From an uncultured bacterium (GTDB lineage: Bacteria > Pseudomonadota > Alphaproteobacteria > Sphingomonadales > Sphingomonadaceae): DNA of 64,000 nt. Positions 16,100 through 25,339 of this stretch are shown here, one piece after another. The number at the start of each line of letters is the position of its first letter. Within the stretch, counting starts at the first letter, position 1. Location: positions 1 to 64,000 of the forward strand of contig CAISGR010000310.1 of the NCBI GenBank assembly GCA_903884945.1, given 5' to 3'. A program made the position numbers and the translations under genes. A model generated the notes under the pieces. It ran no database searches and had not been told where the DNA came from. It saw only the letters and a list, made by a program, of their open reading frames with translations.

Positions 16100-16260
16100 A
16101 ATCGGCCCGTCGGGGCGCGTGAACGGAAGGCAAGGGCGATTGCATCTTGCGCAACTGCCCATGCATCACCATCTCGCGAGGATCGAGCTTCGGCCGAACG
16201 ATCGGCCTCGCCGCCTTACCGCGTGCCTGACTAGCTGTTTCCATCCAGATCTCGACCATC

Positions 16261-16280
16261 GCCGCGCGTTCTCGCGCGGC
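16261..16280 (+). promoter_or_regulatory. Hairpin in the probable 5' leader of the cold-shock gene
   Basis: GCCGCGCG-TTCT-CGCGCGGC forms an 8-bp all-GC stem with a 4-nt loop, 31 nt before the cold-shock start codon. No T run follows. Cold-shock mRNAs of other bacteria have structured leaders that respond to temperature, so a role in translation control is possible; alternatively it marks the 3' end of the galE transcript. Confidence 0.4.
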
Positions 16281-16311
16281 TCAACGCACGCTTATGCATA
16301 AGGAATATCCC

Positions 16312-16521
16312 ATGACGACGGGAACGGTAAAATGGTTCAACACCCAGAAGGGCTTCGGCTTCATCCAGCCTGACGACAACAGCAAGGACGTCTTCGTCCA
16401 TATCAGCGCCGTCGAACGCGCCGGCATGGCCTCGCTCGATGAAGGGCAGAAGATCTCCTACGAGGTCGTTGCCGATGCCCGCAGCGGCAAGGCTTCGGCC
16501 GAAGAACTCCGCGCGGCCTGA
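16312..16521 (+). CDS. Cold-shock domain protein (CspA family)
   Basis: A 69-residue single cold-shock domain. [20 protein letters not shown] contains the RNP1 motif KGFGFI, and DVFVHISAV is RNP2; the aromatic residues on these strands bind single-stranded RNA or DNA. The ATG at 16312 follows AAGGAA with 6-nt spacing; the earlier in-frame ATG at 16294 would put this ribosome site inside the coding sequence. The gene stands alone with its own leader hairpin and a strong intrinsic terminator at 16581-16614. Family members act as RNA chaperones, some induced by cold and others constitutive; which applies here cannot be told. Confidence 0.95.
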   Translation: MTTGTVKWFNTQKGFGFIQPDDNSKDVFVHISAVERAGMASLDEGQKISYEVVADARSGKASAEELRAA

Positions 16522-16580
16522 TCCGCGCGAACGACGACCATCGGCCTGAGCAGTTTTCCGCTGGCTGGCCGATGACCATC

Positions 16581-16614
16581 GCCCCGCGCCCGGTTTGCCG
16601 GCTGCGGGGCTTTT
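16581..16614 (+). terminator. Rho-independent terminator of the cold-shock gene
   Basis: GCCCCGC at 16581-16587 pairs with GCGGGGC at 16604-16610, with an inner CCGG/CCGG pairing, and is followed directly by TTTT. It is 60 nt after the cold-shock stop codon. It also overlaps an upstream extension of the desaturase frame, which supports the later desaturase start at 16631. Confidence 0.85.
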
Positions 16615-16630
16615 GACATCCGGAACCCTC

Positions 16631-17815
16631 ATGAGCGCTACCCAGATTCCCGAGCAGACCACCGAAACCGCCGACACGGCCGACACCGGCGATATCGTCT
16701 ACCCTTCCGCCATTCCCTTCCTGCTCGTCCATCTCGGCTGCTTCGCCGCGATCTTGACCGGCGTGACCTGGCAGGCGGTCACCCTGTGCGTCACGCTCTA
16801 CTGGCTGCGCATGTTCGCGGTGACGGCCGGCTATCACCGCTATTTCTCGCACCGCTCCTTCGCGACGGGCCGCGTGTTCCAGTTCATCCTCGCCTTCCTC
16901 GCGCAGAGCACGGCCCAGAAGAGCGTGCTGTGGTGGGCCGCCAAGCATCGCCACCACCATCTCTATTCGGATACGCCGCGCGACGTTCATTCGCCCCGCC
17001 AGACCGGATTCTTCTACAGCCATGTCGGCTGGATCTTCGCGCGCCGCCACGAGGCGACCGATCTGGCCAAGGTGCCGGATCTGACGCGCTATCCCGAGCT
17101 GATGTGGCTTCACCGGCACGAGATCGTACCGGCCTTCGTGCTTGGCCTTGCCTCCTTCCTGATCGCCGGCTGGCCGGGACTCGTGGTCGGCTTCTTCTGG
17201 AGCACCGTGCTGGTCTATCACGCGACCTTCTTCATCAACTCGCTCGCGCATGTGCTCGGCAGCCGGCGCTATGTGACCGGCGACGATTCGCGCAACAATC
17301 TCGGTCTCGCGCTGCTGACGATGGGGGAGGGGTGGCACAACAACCACCATGCCTGCCCGAGCAGTACCCGCCAGGGGTTCCGCTGGTGGGAAGTCGATGC
17401 GAGCTGGTATCTGCTCGAACTGCTCGCCGCGTTGCGCATCGTTCGCGACCTGACACCGCCGCCCGAGCGCGTGCTGCGCAACGAGCACCAGCTCGGCGCG
17501 CGCACGCTCCAGCGCACCGCCGAGCAGCTGGCGGCGCGCTTCAATGCCGAGCGGATCGCGCTCGCCGTCGTGGCCTCCCCGGCGATCGACCTGTCCGCGC
17601 TGCGCAAGGCGCTTGCCGACGCGCAGGACCGTGCGGCCGAGATCCTGGCCGGGCTCGACCTGCCGCATTTGCCCGACCGTGCCGAGCTCGTCGCCCAGGC
17701 CCGCGCGATGTTCGCGAGGACGCCGTCGCTCGACGACATCGTCGACCGCGCCCATGCGCTGCTCCTCGCCGCCGTGGGCGGGCATCTCGCCGCTGCGGTG
17801 CCCGCGCGCGCCTGA
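16631..17815 (+). CDS. Acyl-CoA/fatty-acid desaturase
   Basis: A 394-residue membrane di-iron desaturase of the stearoyl-CoA delta-9 type. The three histidine boxes are HRYFSH (69-74), HRHHH (106-110) and HNNHH (234-238), with hydrophobic segments between them, e.g. AIPFLLVHLGCFAAILTGV and FVLGLASFLIAGWPGLVVGF. LWWAAKHRHHHLYSDTPRD and TMGEGWHNNHHACP are diagnostic. It introduces a double bond into saturated acyl chains and so affects membrane fluidity, which makes its place next to the cold-shock gene suggestive. The last roughly 120 residues, after the catalytic core, are a helical extension of unknown role, rich in Ala and Leu. The start at 16631 is chosen because an earlier one lies inside the terminator. 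Confidence 0.93.
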   Translation: MSATQIPEQTTETADTADTGDIVYPSAIPFLLVHLGCFAAILTGVTWQAVTLCVTLYWLRMFAVTAGYHRYFSHRSFATGRVFQFILAFLAQSTAQKSVLWWAAKHRHHHLYSDTPRDVHSPRQTGFFYSHVGWIFARRHEATDLAKVPDLTRYPELMWLHRHEIVPAFVLGLASFLIAGWPGLVVGFFWSTVLVYHATFFINSLAHVLGSRRYVTGDDSRNNLGLALLTMGEGWHNNHHACPSSTRQGFRWWEVDASWYLLELLAALRIVRDLTPPPERVLRNEHQLGARTLQRTAEQLAARFNAERIALAVVASPAIDLSALRKALADAQDRAAEILAGLDLPHLPDRAELVAQARAMFARTPSLDDIVDRAHALLLAAVGGHLAAAVPARA

Positions 17816-17905
17816 CCGGGGCGTCCCGGCCGGCGCCGGCCGGCTTTGACATCGGCGCGGCACAGGCTCTTTATGGTGCCGGTCTCCCCGGGGAGTGCAG
17901 CGCCG

Positions 17906-18769
17906 ATGGCAATCGAATCGTCAGCGAGGCGCGTGGCCGAATCGATCCGGCGGCCGCTGGCGGTCGGCGCGCGCGAGGTCGTCGCCGCGCTGCTCGACCA
18001 CCAGCCGACCCGTGCCGATGTCCGTGCGCTGCTCGTCGGCACCCGGATCGATGCCCGCGGGCTGGCGGGCTTCAGCGAACCGTCGAAGCTGGCACCCGAG
18101 GGGGTCGGCGCCATCTTCATCTTCCGCTACGGCGTGGTCGTGCTGTTCGGCGCCTCGGCCGAGATCGAGGCCGATATCCTGTCCAGGCTCGGGCCGCATA
18201 TCGTGGATCGGCTGGCGGTGCCCGAAGTCGAAACCGCGACCATCGAGGTGCAGCTCGATGCCCATGAGCAGGTCGATGCGCGCGGCCATGTGATCCTGAA
18301 CGAGCCGACGGCCGAGCGGCTGCTGCTCACCGCGACCGTCCTGGCGCGCAGCGTGGTGCTCGGCTGGGACGAGGTGCAGATCGCCAACGCCTTCGAGCGC
18401 ATCGAGCCGCTCGTCGCCGGCCTGAAGGCGCATGGCCGCGCCGGGCTGCCGATCCGGCGCGTCATGCAATATATCGGCGACGTGCTCGATGCGCGCAATC
18501 GCGTGGTCGGGCGCGCCCAGATCAGCGAGAAGCCCGATATCCTGTGGGATCACCCGCATCTCGACCGGCTCTATGCGCGGCTCGAGACTGAATTCGAGCT
18601 CGGCGACCGGGAACGCGTGATCGAGCGCAAGCTCGAGGTGATCGGGGACGCGGCCGACGTCCTGCTCAATCTCGTCCAGGACAAGCGATCGGTGCGGCTG
18701 GAACTGGCGATCATCGGGTTGTTCGCGATCGAGATCCTGATGACGCTGTACACGATCTGGCGCGGCTGA
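17906..18769 (+). CDS. RMD1/DUF155 family membrane protein
   Basis: A 287-residue protein related to the yeast Rmd1/Sif2 family (DUF155), whose molecular role in bacteria is unknown. APEGVGAIFIFRYGVVVLFG near the N terminus and the C-terminal region KPDILWDHPHLDRLYARLET, ERVIERKLEVIGDAADVLLN and LVQDKRSVRLE are the conserved family blocks. The chain ends with one predicted membrane helix, LAIIGLFAIEILMTLYTIW. The ATG at 17906 has GGGGAG at 10 nt; an earlier in-frame start at 17846 or 17873 would lack one. It lies between the desaturase and the efflux operon on the same strand without obvious link to either. Confidence 0.85.
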   Translation: MAIESSARRVAESIRRPLAVGAREVVAALLDHQPTRADVRALLVGTRIDARGLAGFSEPSKLAPEGVGAIFIFRYGVVVLFGASAEIEADILSRLGPHIVDRLAVPEVETATIEVQLDAHEQVDARGHVILNEPTAERLLLTATVLARSVVLGWDEVQIANAFERIEPLVAGLKAHGRAGLPIRRVMQYIGDVLDARNRVVGRAQISEKPDILWDHPHLDRLYARLETEFELGDRERVIERKLEVIGDAADVLLNLVQDKRSVRLELAIIGLFAIEILMTLYTIWRG

Positions 18770-18823
18770 TCCGCGCGAACCTTGGGAATTCGCAACCATG
18801 GCGATTGCCGTGGCGGCTGTCGT

Positions 18824-18831
18824 GCAATTGC
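18824..18831. promoter_or_regulatory. GCAATTGC palindrome upstream of the efflux operon
   Basis: This 8-bp palindrome lies 47 nt before the first gene of the RND operon. The same core occurs inside the 14-bp palindrome TTGGCAATTGCCAA at 27467-27480, upstream of the response regulator gene at the other end of the cluster. A shared binding site for that regulator is possible, but an 8-mer can recur by chance. Confidence 0.3.
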
Positions 18832-18878
18832 GGCATGCGGCGCCCGGCACCCAGGCGCGCGCCGATCGAGGGACAATG

Positions 18879-20243
18879 ATGCGAACCCGCCCATTGCCGG
18901 CATTGCTGTTCCTGGGCACGGCGCTGTCCGCCTGCGTTTCCTATCGGCCGCAACCGCTCGATTCGGCGCGTTCCGCCGCCGCGCTCGATGCGCGCCAGGC
19001 CGGGCTGCCGGTCGGCCGTCCGGCGACGGAGGCTGACCTGATCGCACTCGGCGCGGCCAATGCCCCGGCGCTGCGCAATGCGGAGGCGGCGCTGCGCACG
19101 GCGATGACGGCGGCGCGCACCGCGCGCGTCAGGTCGCTCGGCACGCTCACCCTCACGACGGAATATTCGCACCAGGACAATCCCCAGCGGCCCTGGCTGG
19201 TCGGCGCGACCGGTGACGTGCCGCTCGATCTCGGCGCACGGCGCTCGGGCCGGATCGATACCGCGGATCTCGCCGTGATCCAGGCGCGCTATGACTATGC
19301 CGAGGCGCTCTGGACGCTGCGCAGCGCGATCCGCCGCGCCGCGATCGACCTGCGCGCCGCCGACGCGGAAACGGTGCTGGCGGAGCAGGCGCTGGCGCTG
19401 CGCCGCGAACGGCTCGACCGCTTCGAACGGCGGGTGCGCGCTGGCGAAGACAGCCGCCCGGTCGCCCTGGCGGCCCGGACCGAACTGCTTGCCGCCGAAC
19501 GTCGCCGCGCTGAGGCGGTGGCGCGGGGTGCCCAGGCTCGCGCTGCCCTTGCCGCGGCGCTCGGCCTCCCGGTTTCGGCGCTGGCCGGGCTTGCCCTCGC
19601 GACCGATGTTGCGGCCGTCCCCGCCGCCGCCGATCCGCGGCTCGACGCCTGGCGCCGGGATGCGCTGCTGACCCGCAGCGACGTGCTGCGCGCGGTCGCC
19701 GACTATGACCAGTCCGAGGATGCGCTGCGGATCGAGGTCGCGCGGCAATATCCCGAAATCCATCTCGGCCTGGGCTATATCGTCGAGCGCGGGATCACCA
19801 AATTGCCCTTCTCGCTGCCGCTGGTCCTGCCGCCGGCCGACCTGAACCGCGCGGCGATCCGCGAGGCCGAAATGCGCCGCGCCGCAGCCGGCACGCGGCT
19901 GGAGGGCGTGCAGGCGGCCATCCTGTCGGCCGTCGATACCGCGCGCGCTTCGCTTGCCGCGGCCGCCATCGCCGCCGCGCGCGCGCGCGGCCCGGACCTC
20001 GCGGTCGTCGCCCGCATCCAGGCAGGCACCGACAGCGCGCTGAAGCTGGGCGCGGCGGATCGCACCGATGCGCTCGCCGCCGCTGCCGTGGTCGTCGAGG
20101 CGCGCCTCGCCGCGGCCGAAGCCGACCGGCTCGAGCGGCAGGCGGCGGTCGATGCCGAGGATGCGGTGCGGCACCCGTTCGACGATCGCGAAGCGGCAGC
20201 GCTCGCCGCCGCCATGACTCATCTGGAGACGATCACGCCATGA
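18879..20243 (+). CDS. TolC-like outer-membrane efflux lipoprotein
   Basis: A 454-residue outer-membrane factor. The start at 18879 (or 18876) begins MRTRPLPALLFLGTALSAC, a lipoprotein signal with lipobox LSAC, so Cys19 would be lipidated. The rest is Ala/Arg-rich and helical with two copies of the outer-membrane efflux repeat; a short aromatic segment, RQYPEIHLGLGYIVERG, corresponds to a beta-strand region. It should form the exit channel of the tripartite pump encoded by the next two genes. Its stop overlaps the adaptor start by 4 nt (ATGA), which indicates translational coupling. The substrate is not evident. Confidence 0.85.
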   Translation: MRTRPLPALLFLGTALSACVSYRPQPLDSARSAAALDARQAGLPVGRPATEADLIALGAANAPALRNAEAALRTAMTAARTARVRSLGTLTLTTEYSHQDNPQRPWLVGATGDVPLDLGARRSGRIDTADLAVIQARYDYAEALWTLRSAIRRAAIDLRAADAETVLAEQALALRRERLDRFERRVRAGEDSRPVALAARTELLAAERRRAEAVARGAQARAALAAALGLPVSALAGLALATDVAAVPAAADPRLDAWRRDALLTRSDVLRAVADYDQSEDALRIEVARQYPEIHLGLGYIVERGITKLPFSLPLVLPPADLNRAAIREAEMRRAAAGTRLEGVQAAILSAVDTARASLAAAAIAAARARGPDLAVVARIQAGTDSALKLGAADRTDALAAAAVVVEARLAAAEADRLERQAAVDAEDAVRHPFDDREAAALAAAMTHLETITP

Positions 20244-21154
20244 GGTACGGCACCCTGCGGATGCTGCCGCTTGCCCTGCTGCTGGCCGCCGCCGCCCCGG
20301 TGCGCGTCACGCTCGGGCCGCCGTTGCAGCGCAAGCTCGCCATCGTCACCGCGCCGCTCGCGGCGGGCGCTGCCACCACCAGCGTCGGGGGCATCGCCCG
20401 CGTGCTCGATACGGTGCCGCTGGCGACGCTCGACAGCGACATGGCGGTCGCGGTCGCCACCGCTGCCGCCTCGCAGGCGGAGGCGTCGCGCAGCGCCGCG
20501 CTCCACGCCGCCGACGCCACGGTCGCGCTCCGGACGGTCGAGGCCGCGCGGGCACAGGCGCGCGGCGATGCGGCGCGGCTGTTGCTGCTGCGCCGCCGGC
20601 TCGGCCTTGAATGGGGCGCCGCCATTGCGCGGCTTAGCGACCGGCAGCGCAGTGCGCTGGTCGCTTCGCTCGCGGCGGGTCGTGCGGCACTGGTCCGGAT
20701 CGACAGCGCCAGCGGCGCCGGGCTTGCCCATGTCGGCGCAGTGATGCTCGATCTCGGCGGCGGCATGTCGGTCCCGCTGCGCATTCTCGGGCCGGCGCGC
20801 ACCGCCGAGGCGCGGCTGACCTCGCCCGGCCTGCTCGCCATCGCGCAGGGACGCTCGGCGGCGATGCTCTCGGTCGGGCTCAGCCTGCCGGTCCGGCTGC
20901 CGCTCGGCGGCGGCGCTTCGGGCGTGATCGTGCCGGCATCGGCGCTGTTGCGCCTCGATGGCGGTACCTGGGCCTGGATCCAGCGCGGACCGGCCCAGTT
21001 CGAGCGCCGCCTGATCGAGGGCGCGCGGCCTGCGCCGGGCGGCTTGCTCGCGCCGGGCGGTTTCGCCGTCGGCGAGCAGGTCGTGGTACGCGGCGCCTCG
21101 GTGCTCCACGCGGCCGAACATCCGGCCACCGCCGCCGCGGCCGACGAGGATTGA
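20240..21154 (+). CDS. Efflux RND periplasmic adaptor-like protein
   Basis: A 304-residue protein in the position of the periplasmic adaptor of an RND pump. An N-terminal signal (MRYGTLRMLPLALLLAAAAP) is present. RKLAIVTAPLAAGAATTSVG resembles the start of HlyD-like adaptors, an alanine-rich helical part (about residues 75-150) would be the alpha-hairpin, and SGVIVPASALLRLDGGTWAW, then FAVGEQVVVRGASVL, are C-terminal beta-barrel motifs of metal-type adaptors. It is shorter than usual and the lipoyl half-motifs are weak. It overlaps the TolC-like gene by 4 nt and precedes the permease by 7 nt. Function is judged mostly from context. Confidence 0.75.
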   Translation: MRYGTLRMLPLALLLAAAAPVRVTLGPPLQRKLAIVTAPLAAGAATTSVGGIARVLDTVPLATLDSDMAVAVATAAASQAEASRSAALHAADATVALRTVEAARAQARGDAARLLLLRRRLGLEWGAAIARLSDRQRSALVASLAAGRAALVRIDSASGAGLAHVGAVMLDLGGGMSVPLRILGPARTAEARLTSPGLLAIAQGRSAAMLSVGLSLPVRLPLGGGASGVIVPASALLRLDGGTWAWIQRGPAQFERRLIEGARPAPGGLLAPGGFAVGEQVVVRGASVLHAAEHPATAAAADED

Positions 21155-21161
21155 GCGGGCG

Positions 21162-24100
21162 ATGCTCGACGCCCTGATCCGCTGGTCGCTGCGCTTTCCG
21201 CGGCTCGTCGTCATCGCCGCGGCGATGTTCCTCGTCTATGGCGGCATCGCGCTCGGCCATGCGAGCTTCGACGTGTTCCCCGAATTCGTGCCCGCCCAGG
21301 CCGAGGTGCAGACCGAGGCGCCGGGGCTCACCGCCGAACAGGTCGAGCAGCTCGTCACCCGGCCGATCGAGCAGGCGGTCAACGGCGCGGCCGGTGTCGC
21401 CAGCGTGCGTTCCACCTCGATCCCCGGCCTCTCGCTGGTCAACGTCACCTTCAACGAGGGCGCCGATCCGTGGCGCGCCCGCCAGATCGTCGCGGAGAGC
21501 CTGGGCGAGGCGGCGGCCAGCCTGCCGGCCGGTGCCGACGTGCCCAAGGTGGCGCCGCTCACCTCCTCGACGATGGACCTGCTCAAGATCGGCTTCACCA
21601 GCGATACGCTGGATCCGCGCCAGCTGCGCGATCTGGTCCAATATACCGTGCGCCTGCGCCTGCTGTCGGTCCCGGGCGTTGCGCGCGCGACCGTCTATGG
21701 CGGGGCGCTCCACCGCATCGAGGTGCGCGTCCGCCCCGGCGATCTCGTCGCGCGCGACCTGAGCTTCGGCGACGTGGTGACGGCGACCCGTGCCGCGACC
21801 GGCATCGCCGGCGGCGGCGTGATCGACACGCCCGAGCAGCGCCTGCTGATCGAGACGCATGGCCAGGCCGATGGCCCGGCGGATATCGCCGCCGCGCCGA
21901 TCGCGAGCAGCGGCAGCGGCGTCACGATCGGCGACGTCGCCGACGTCGTTGATGCGACCATGCCCAATATCGGCGACGCGCTGATCATGGGGAAGCGCGG
22001 CGCCTTGATCAGCCTGTCGAGCCAATATGGCGCCAACACCCTGTCGACCACGCGGGCGGTCGAGGCGGCGCTCGCCGAGCTCGCCCCGGCGATCCGGGCG
22101 CAGGGCGTGACGATGACCGGCGGGCTGCATCGCCCCGCCAATTTCGTCGAGACCGCGCTCGCCAACATTGCCGAGGATCTTGCGGTCGGCGCGGTGCTGA
22201 TCGCGATCGTGCTGTTCCTGTTCATGCGCAACCTGCGCAGCGTGCTGATCTCCTTCGTCAGCATTCCGCTCGCCCTGCTGGCGGCGGTGCTGGTGCTCGA
22301 ACGGCTCGGCTGGACGGTCAACACCATGACGCTGGGCGGGCTCGCCGTGGCGCTGGGCGTGATCGTCGATGACGCCGTGATCGATGTCGAGAATATCGTC
22401 CGCCGCCTGCGCGGCGCGGCGCCGGGCACCTCGGCGGCGCACACCATCCTCGCCGCCGCGATCGAGGTTCGCGCGCCGGTGATCTATGCCACCTTCGTGG
22501 TGGCGGTCGCGCTGCTGCCGGTGCTGATGCTGCACGGATTGCAGGGGGCGTTCTTCAGCCCGCTCGCCGCTGCCTTCATCCTCGCCACGCTTGCCTCGCT
22601 CGCGGTCGCGATCGTCGTCACGCCGGCGCTCAGCCTGTTGCTGCTGCAAGGCGCCGAACTCGCGCCGGAACCGCGGCTGCTGCTGCGCTGCAAGGCCTGG
22701 CATGCCCGGCTGCTCCGCCGCACCTGCGTCGCGCCGCGCCTCGCCTTTGCGATCTCGGGCGCGGCCGTGCTCGTGGCGGCGCTCGCGCTGTTCCTGTTCA
22801 ACGCCGAGCTGCTGCCCTCGTTCAAGGAGGGGCATTTCGTCGTCGCGATCACGGGGCCCGCCGGCACCTCGCTGCCGGCGATGGAAAGCTATGGCACCAG
22901 CATCTCGCGGGAACTGCTGCGGATTCCGCAGATCGGCACGGTCGAGCAGCAACTCGGCCGCGCCGAGGGCGGCGAGGACAATTGGGGCCCGGAGCGCAGC
23001 GAAATCCATATCGAGCTGAAGCCCGGCCTCTCGGGCCGCGAGCAGGACAAGGCCGAGGCAGGCATCCATGAGGTGCTGGACGGCTATCCCGGCCTGCAGA
23101 CGGAGGTGCTGACTTTCCTCGGCGATCGTATCGGCGAGTCCCTCGTCGGCGAGACGGCGTCGCTCGCGATCAACATCTATGGCGCCGAGCCGGACACGCT
23201 GGATGCCGTCGCCCGCAATGTCTCCGCCGTGCTGGGAAAGGTCCCGGGGGCCGTCGACACCCGTATCCAGCAGCCGGAAAAGACGCCGGTGCTGCGCGTG
23301 GACATCGATCAGCCGAGCCTCGCCCGCTATGGCCTGTCCTCGGCCGAGGTGCTCGATGCGGTCGCGACCGCCTATCGCGGCACCACTGCCGCGCAGATCT
23401 ATCGCAGCGATCGCGCGATCGACATCGCCGTCACCAGCGCCGAGGACATGCGGCAGAATCCGGACACGGTCGGCGAACTGCTGGTGCGCAGCAGCACCGG
23501 CGTCGCCATCCCGCTGTCGCGCGTCGCCCGGGTCTATTTCACCGAGGGGCGTACCGAGGTGTCGCATATCGGCGGTCGCCCGGTCGTGACGGTCACCGCC
23601 AATCCCGATCCCGAATCCGTCACCACGGTCACGGCGGCGGCCCGCGCGGCGATCGCGGCGCAGGTGAAGCTGCCGGCCGGCGTCTATCTCGATTATGGCG
23701 GCGCGGCGGAGGGGGCCGCCTCGGCGCGCAACGAGCTGCTGCGCAACAGCCTGCTCGCGCTGTTCGCGATCGTCGCGCTGCTGGCGGTGGCGTTCCGCAA
23801 CGGCCGCTCGACTGCGCTGATCCTGGCGAGCGCGCCCGGCGCGCTGGTCGGCGGCGTGGTGGCGGTGGCGCTGACCGGCGCGAGCCTGTCGCTCGGCTCG
23901 CTGGTCGGCTTCGTCACCCTGTTCGGCATCACCGCGCGCAACGCGATCCTGCTGATCGCCCATGCCGATCACCTGATCCGCGCGGAGAGCAGGGACTGGT
24001 CGCTCGAAACATTGCTCGTCGCGACCGGCGAGCGCGTCACGCCTATCCTGATGACCGCGCTCGTCACGGCGCTGGGCCTGTTGCCGCTGGCGCTCGGCAC

Positions 24101-24263
24101 CGGCCAGGCCGGCCGCGAGATCCAGGGGCCGATGGCGATCGTGATCCTGGGCGGGCTGGTCAGCGCGACGATCATCAGCCTGGTGGTGCTGCCGGCGATG
24201 ATCTGGCGCTTCTGGCGTCCCGCGCGCCTGCCCGCCGGGGAAGCAACCCCCGCCGCAACCTGA
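21162..24263 (+). CDS. RND efflux permease, heavy-metal-type (CzcA/CusA-like) branch
   Basis: A 1033-residue inner-membrane proton antiporter. The start MLDALIRWSLRFPRLVVIAA is followed by DVFPEFVPAQAEVQTEAPGL, and helix 4 carries LGVIVDDAVIDVENIVRRLR, the DD...VENI signature of the heavy-metal RND branch rather than the AcrB branch. The two periplasmic domains repeat PGVARATVYGGALHRIEVRV / PGAVDTRIQQPEKTPVLRVD. The C-terminal membrane half ends with VTLFGITARNAILLIAHADH and TALVTALGLLPLAL. No Met cluster typical of copper/silver pumps was seen, so a divalent metal or an organic substrate both remain possible. It is in one operon with the TolC-like, adaptor and beta-propeller genes. Confidence 0.92.
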   Translation: MLDALIRWSLRFPRLVVIAAAMFLVYGGIALGHASFDVFPEFVPAQAEVQTEAPGLTAEQVEQLVTRPIEQAVNGAAGVASVRSTSIPGLSLVNVTFNEGADPWRARQIVAESLGEAAASLPAGADVPKVAPLTSSTMDLLKIGFTSDTLDPRQLRDLVQYTVRLRLLSVPGVARATVYGGALHRIEVRVRPGDLVARDLSFGDVVTATRAATGIAGGGVIDTPEQRLLIETHGQADGPADIAAAPIASSGSGVTIGDVADVVDATMPNIGDALIMGKRGALISLSSQYGANTLSTTRAVEAALAELAPAIRAQGVTMTGGLHRPANFVETALANIAEDLAVGAVLIAIVLFLFMRNLRSVLISFVSIPLALLAAVLVLERLGWTVNTMTLGGLAVALGVIVDDAVIDVENIVRRLRGAAPGTSAAHTILAAAIEVRAPVIYATFVVAVALLPVLMLHGLQGAFFSPLAAAFILATLASLAVAIVVTPALSLLLLQGAELAPEPRLLLRCKAWHARLLRRTCVAPRLAFAISGAAVLVAALALFLFNAELLPSFKEGHFVVAITGPAGTSLPAMESYGTSISRELLRIPQIGTVEQQLGRAEGGEDNWGPERSEIHIELKPGLSGREQDKAEAGIHEVLDGYPGLQTEVLTFLGDRIGESLVGETASLAINIYGAEPDTLDAVARNVSAVLGKVPGAVDTRIQQPEKTPVLRVDIDQPSLARYGLSSAEVLDAVATAYRGTTAAQIYRSDRAIDIAVTSAEDMRQNPDTVGELLVRSSTGVAIPLSRVARVYFTEGRTEVSHIGGRPVVTVTANPDPESVTTVTAAARAAIAAQVKLPAGVYLDYGGAAEGAASARNELLRNSLLALFAIVALLAVAFRNGRSTALILASAPGALVGGVVAVALTGASLSLGSLVGFVTLFGITARNAILLIAHADHLIRAESRDWSLETLLVATGERVTPILMTALVTALGLLPLALGTGQAGREIQGPMAIVILGGLVSATIISLVVLPAMIWRFWRPARLPAGEATPAAT

Positions 24264-24289
24264 ACATTCTGCCTGAACTGGAGCATGCC

Positions 24290-25312
24290 ATGACGATCAA
24301 GGCCCGCATTCTCGCCGCTGCCGCGCTGTGTCTCGCGCTGCCGCCGGCTGCCGTCGCCGGGGCGCCGCCGCACTATGCGGTCGTCGATCGCCTCCACGGA
24401 GCGGACGGCGGCTGGGATTATGCCAGCGTCGATGCGGCGCGCGCGCGGCTCTATGTCGCGCGTACCGACGCGGTGATGGAAGTCGATCTGAAGACCGGCA
24501 AGGTCGTCGATCGCCTTGCCAGCGCCCGCCGCGCCCATGCCGTGCTGCCGATCCCCGGCACCGGCCTGCTGCTCGAGACCGACGGCAATTCGGGGCTCGC
24601 CCGCTTCGTCTCGGGCGATACCGGCGCCGTGCTCGCCGAACTCGCCACCGGCAGGAAGCCCGACGCCGCCTTTTTCGATCCGGCGACCGGCCTGGTCGGC
24701 GTGATGAATGGGGACGATGGCACGGTCTCGCTGCTCGATCCGACGACCCGCACGCTCGTCGGCGCGATCACGGTCGGCGGCGCGCTCGAGGCCGGCGCGC
24801 CGGACGGCAAGGGCCTTGCCTATGTCAATGTCGAGGACAAGGGCATGATCGCGGTGATCGACCTGCGCGCGCGCACGCTGCTCCGCAGCATCGCGATGCC
24901 GGGCTGCGAGGAGCCGAGCGGCATCGCGCTGGTCGCGGACGGGACGCGGCTGATCAGCGCCTGCGCCAATGGCAAGGCGATGGTGGTCGATCCCGTGGCC
25001 GGCACGGTCGTCGCGACGCTGGCGATCGGGCGCGGGCCCGATGCGGTGATTGCCGATCCGGCACGCGGGCTCGCGTTCATCCCGAGCGGGGGCACCGGCA
25101 CGCTCGCGGTGATCGACACGCGCCAGGCAAAGGCGATCCGCGTCCTCGCCTCGGTCCCGACCCAGGTCGGCGCGCGCACCGGCGCGCTCGATCCGACGAC
25201 CGGCCGGCTCTATCTGCCGGCGGCGACGCTGGGCGCGCCCGCGCCGGGTGCGAAGCGCGGCGCGCCGGTGCCCGGCAGCTTCGTCATCCTGGTCGTCGCG
25301 CCGGGGGCCTGA
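24290..25312 (+). CDS. Secreted YVTN-type beta-propeller protein
   Basis: A 340-residue exported protein. The signal peptide is MTIKARILAAAALCLALPPA with cleavage near AVAG/APPHY. Seven or so repeats of about 40 residues follow, of the form GKVVDRLASARRAHAVLPIP and GTVVATLAIGRGPDAVIADP ending in TGTLAVIDTRQ, which is the YVTN/lactonase-like propeller family. Such proteins bind or hydrolyse ligands, or act as periplasmic accessory factors of metal transport. It begins 26 nt after the permease stop and is probably the last gene of the pump operon. No catalytic residues can be assigned. Confidence 0.8.
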   Translation: MTIKARILAAAALCLALPPAAVAGAPPHYAVVDRLHGADGGWDYASVDAARARLYVARTDAVMEVDLKTGKVVDRLASARRAHAVLPIPGTGLLLETDGNSGLARFVSGDTGAVLAELATGRKPDAAFFDPATGLVGVMNGDDGTVSLLDPTTRTLVGAITVGGALEAGAPDGKGLAYVNVEDKGMIAVIDLRARTLLRSIAMPGCEEPSGIALVADGTRLISACANGKAMVVDPVAGTVVATLAIGRGPDAVIADPARGLAFIPSGGTGTLAVIDTRQAKAIRVLASVPTQVGARTGALDPTTGRLYLPAATLGAPAPGAKRGAPVPGSFVILVVAPGA

Positions 25313-25339
25313 ACCCGCGGGAGCGGTGTCGGGCGCGCA

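Noticed and set aside
20880-23972. Minus-strand open frame of 1030 codons opposite the RND permease
   Set aside because: The predicted product is dominated by Arg, Asp, Gly and Glu without any family motif, as expected for the antisense frame of GC-rich DNA; the plus strand encodes a clear RND transporter.
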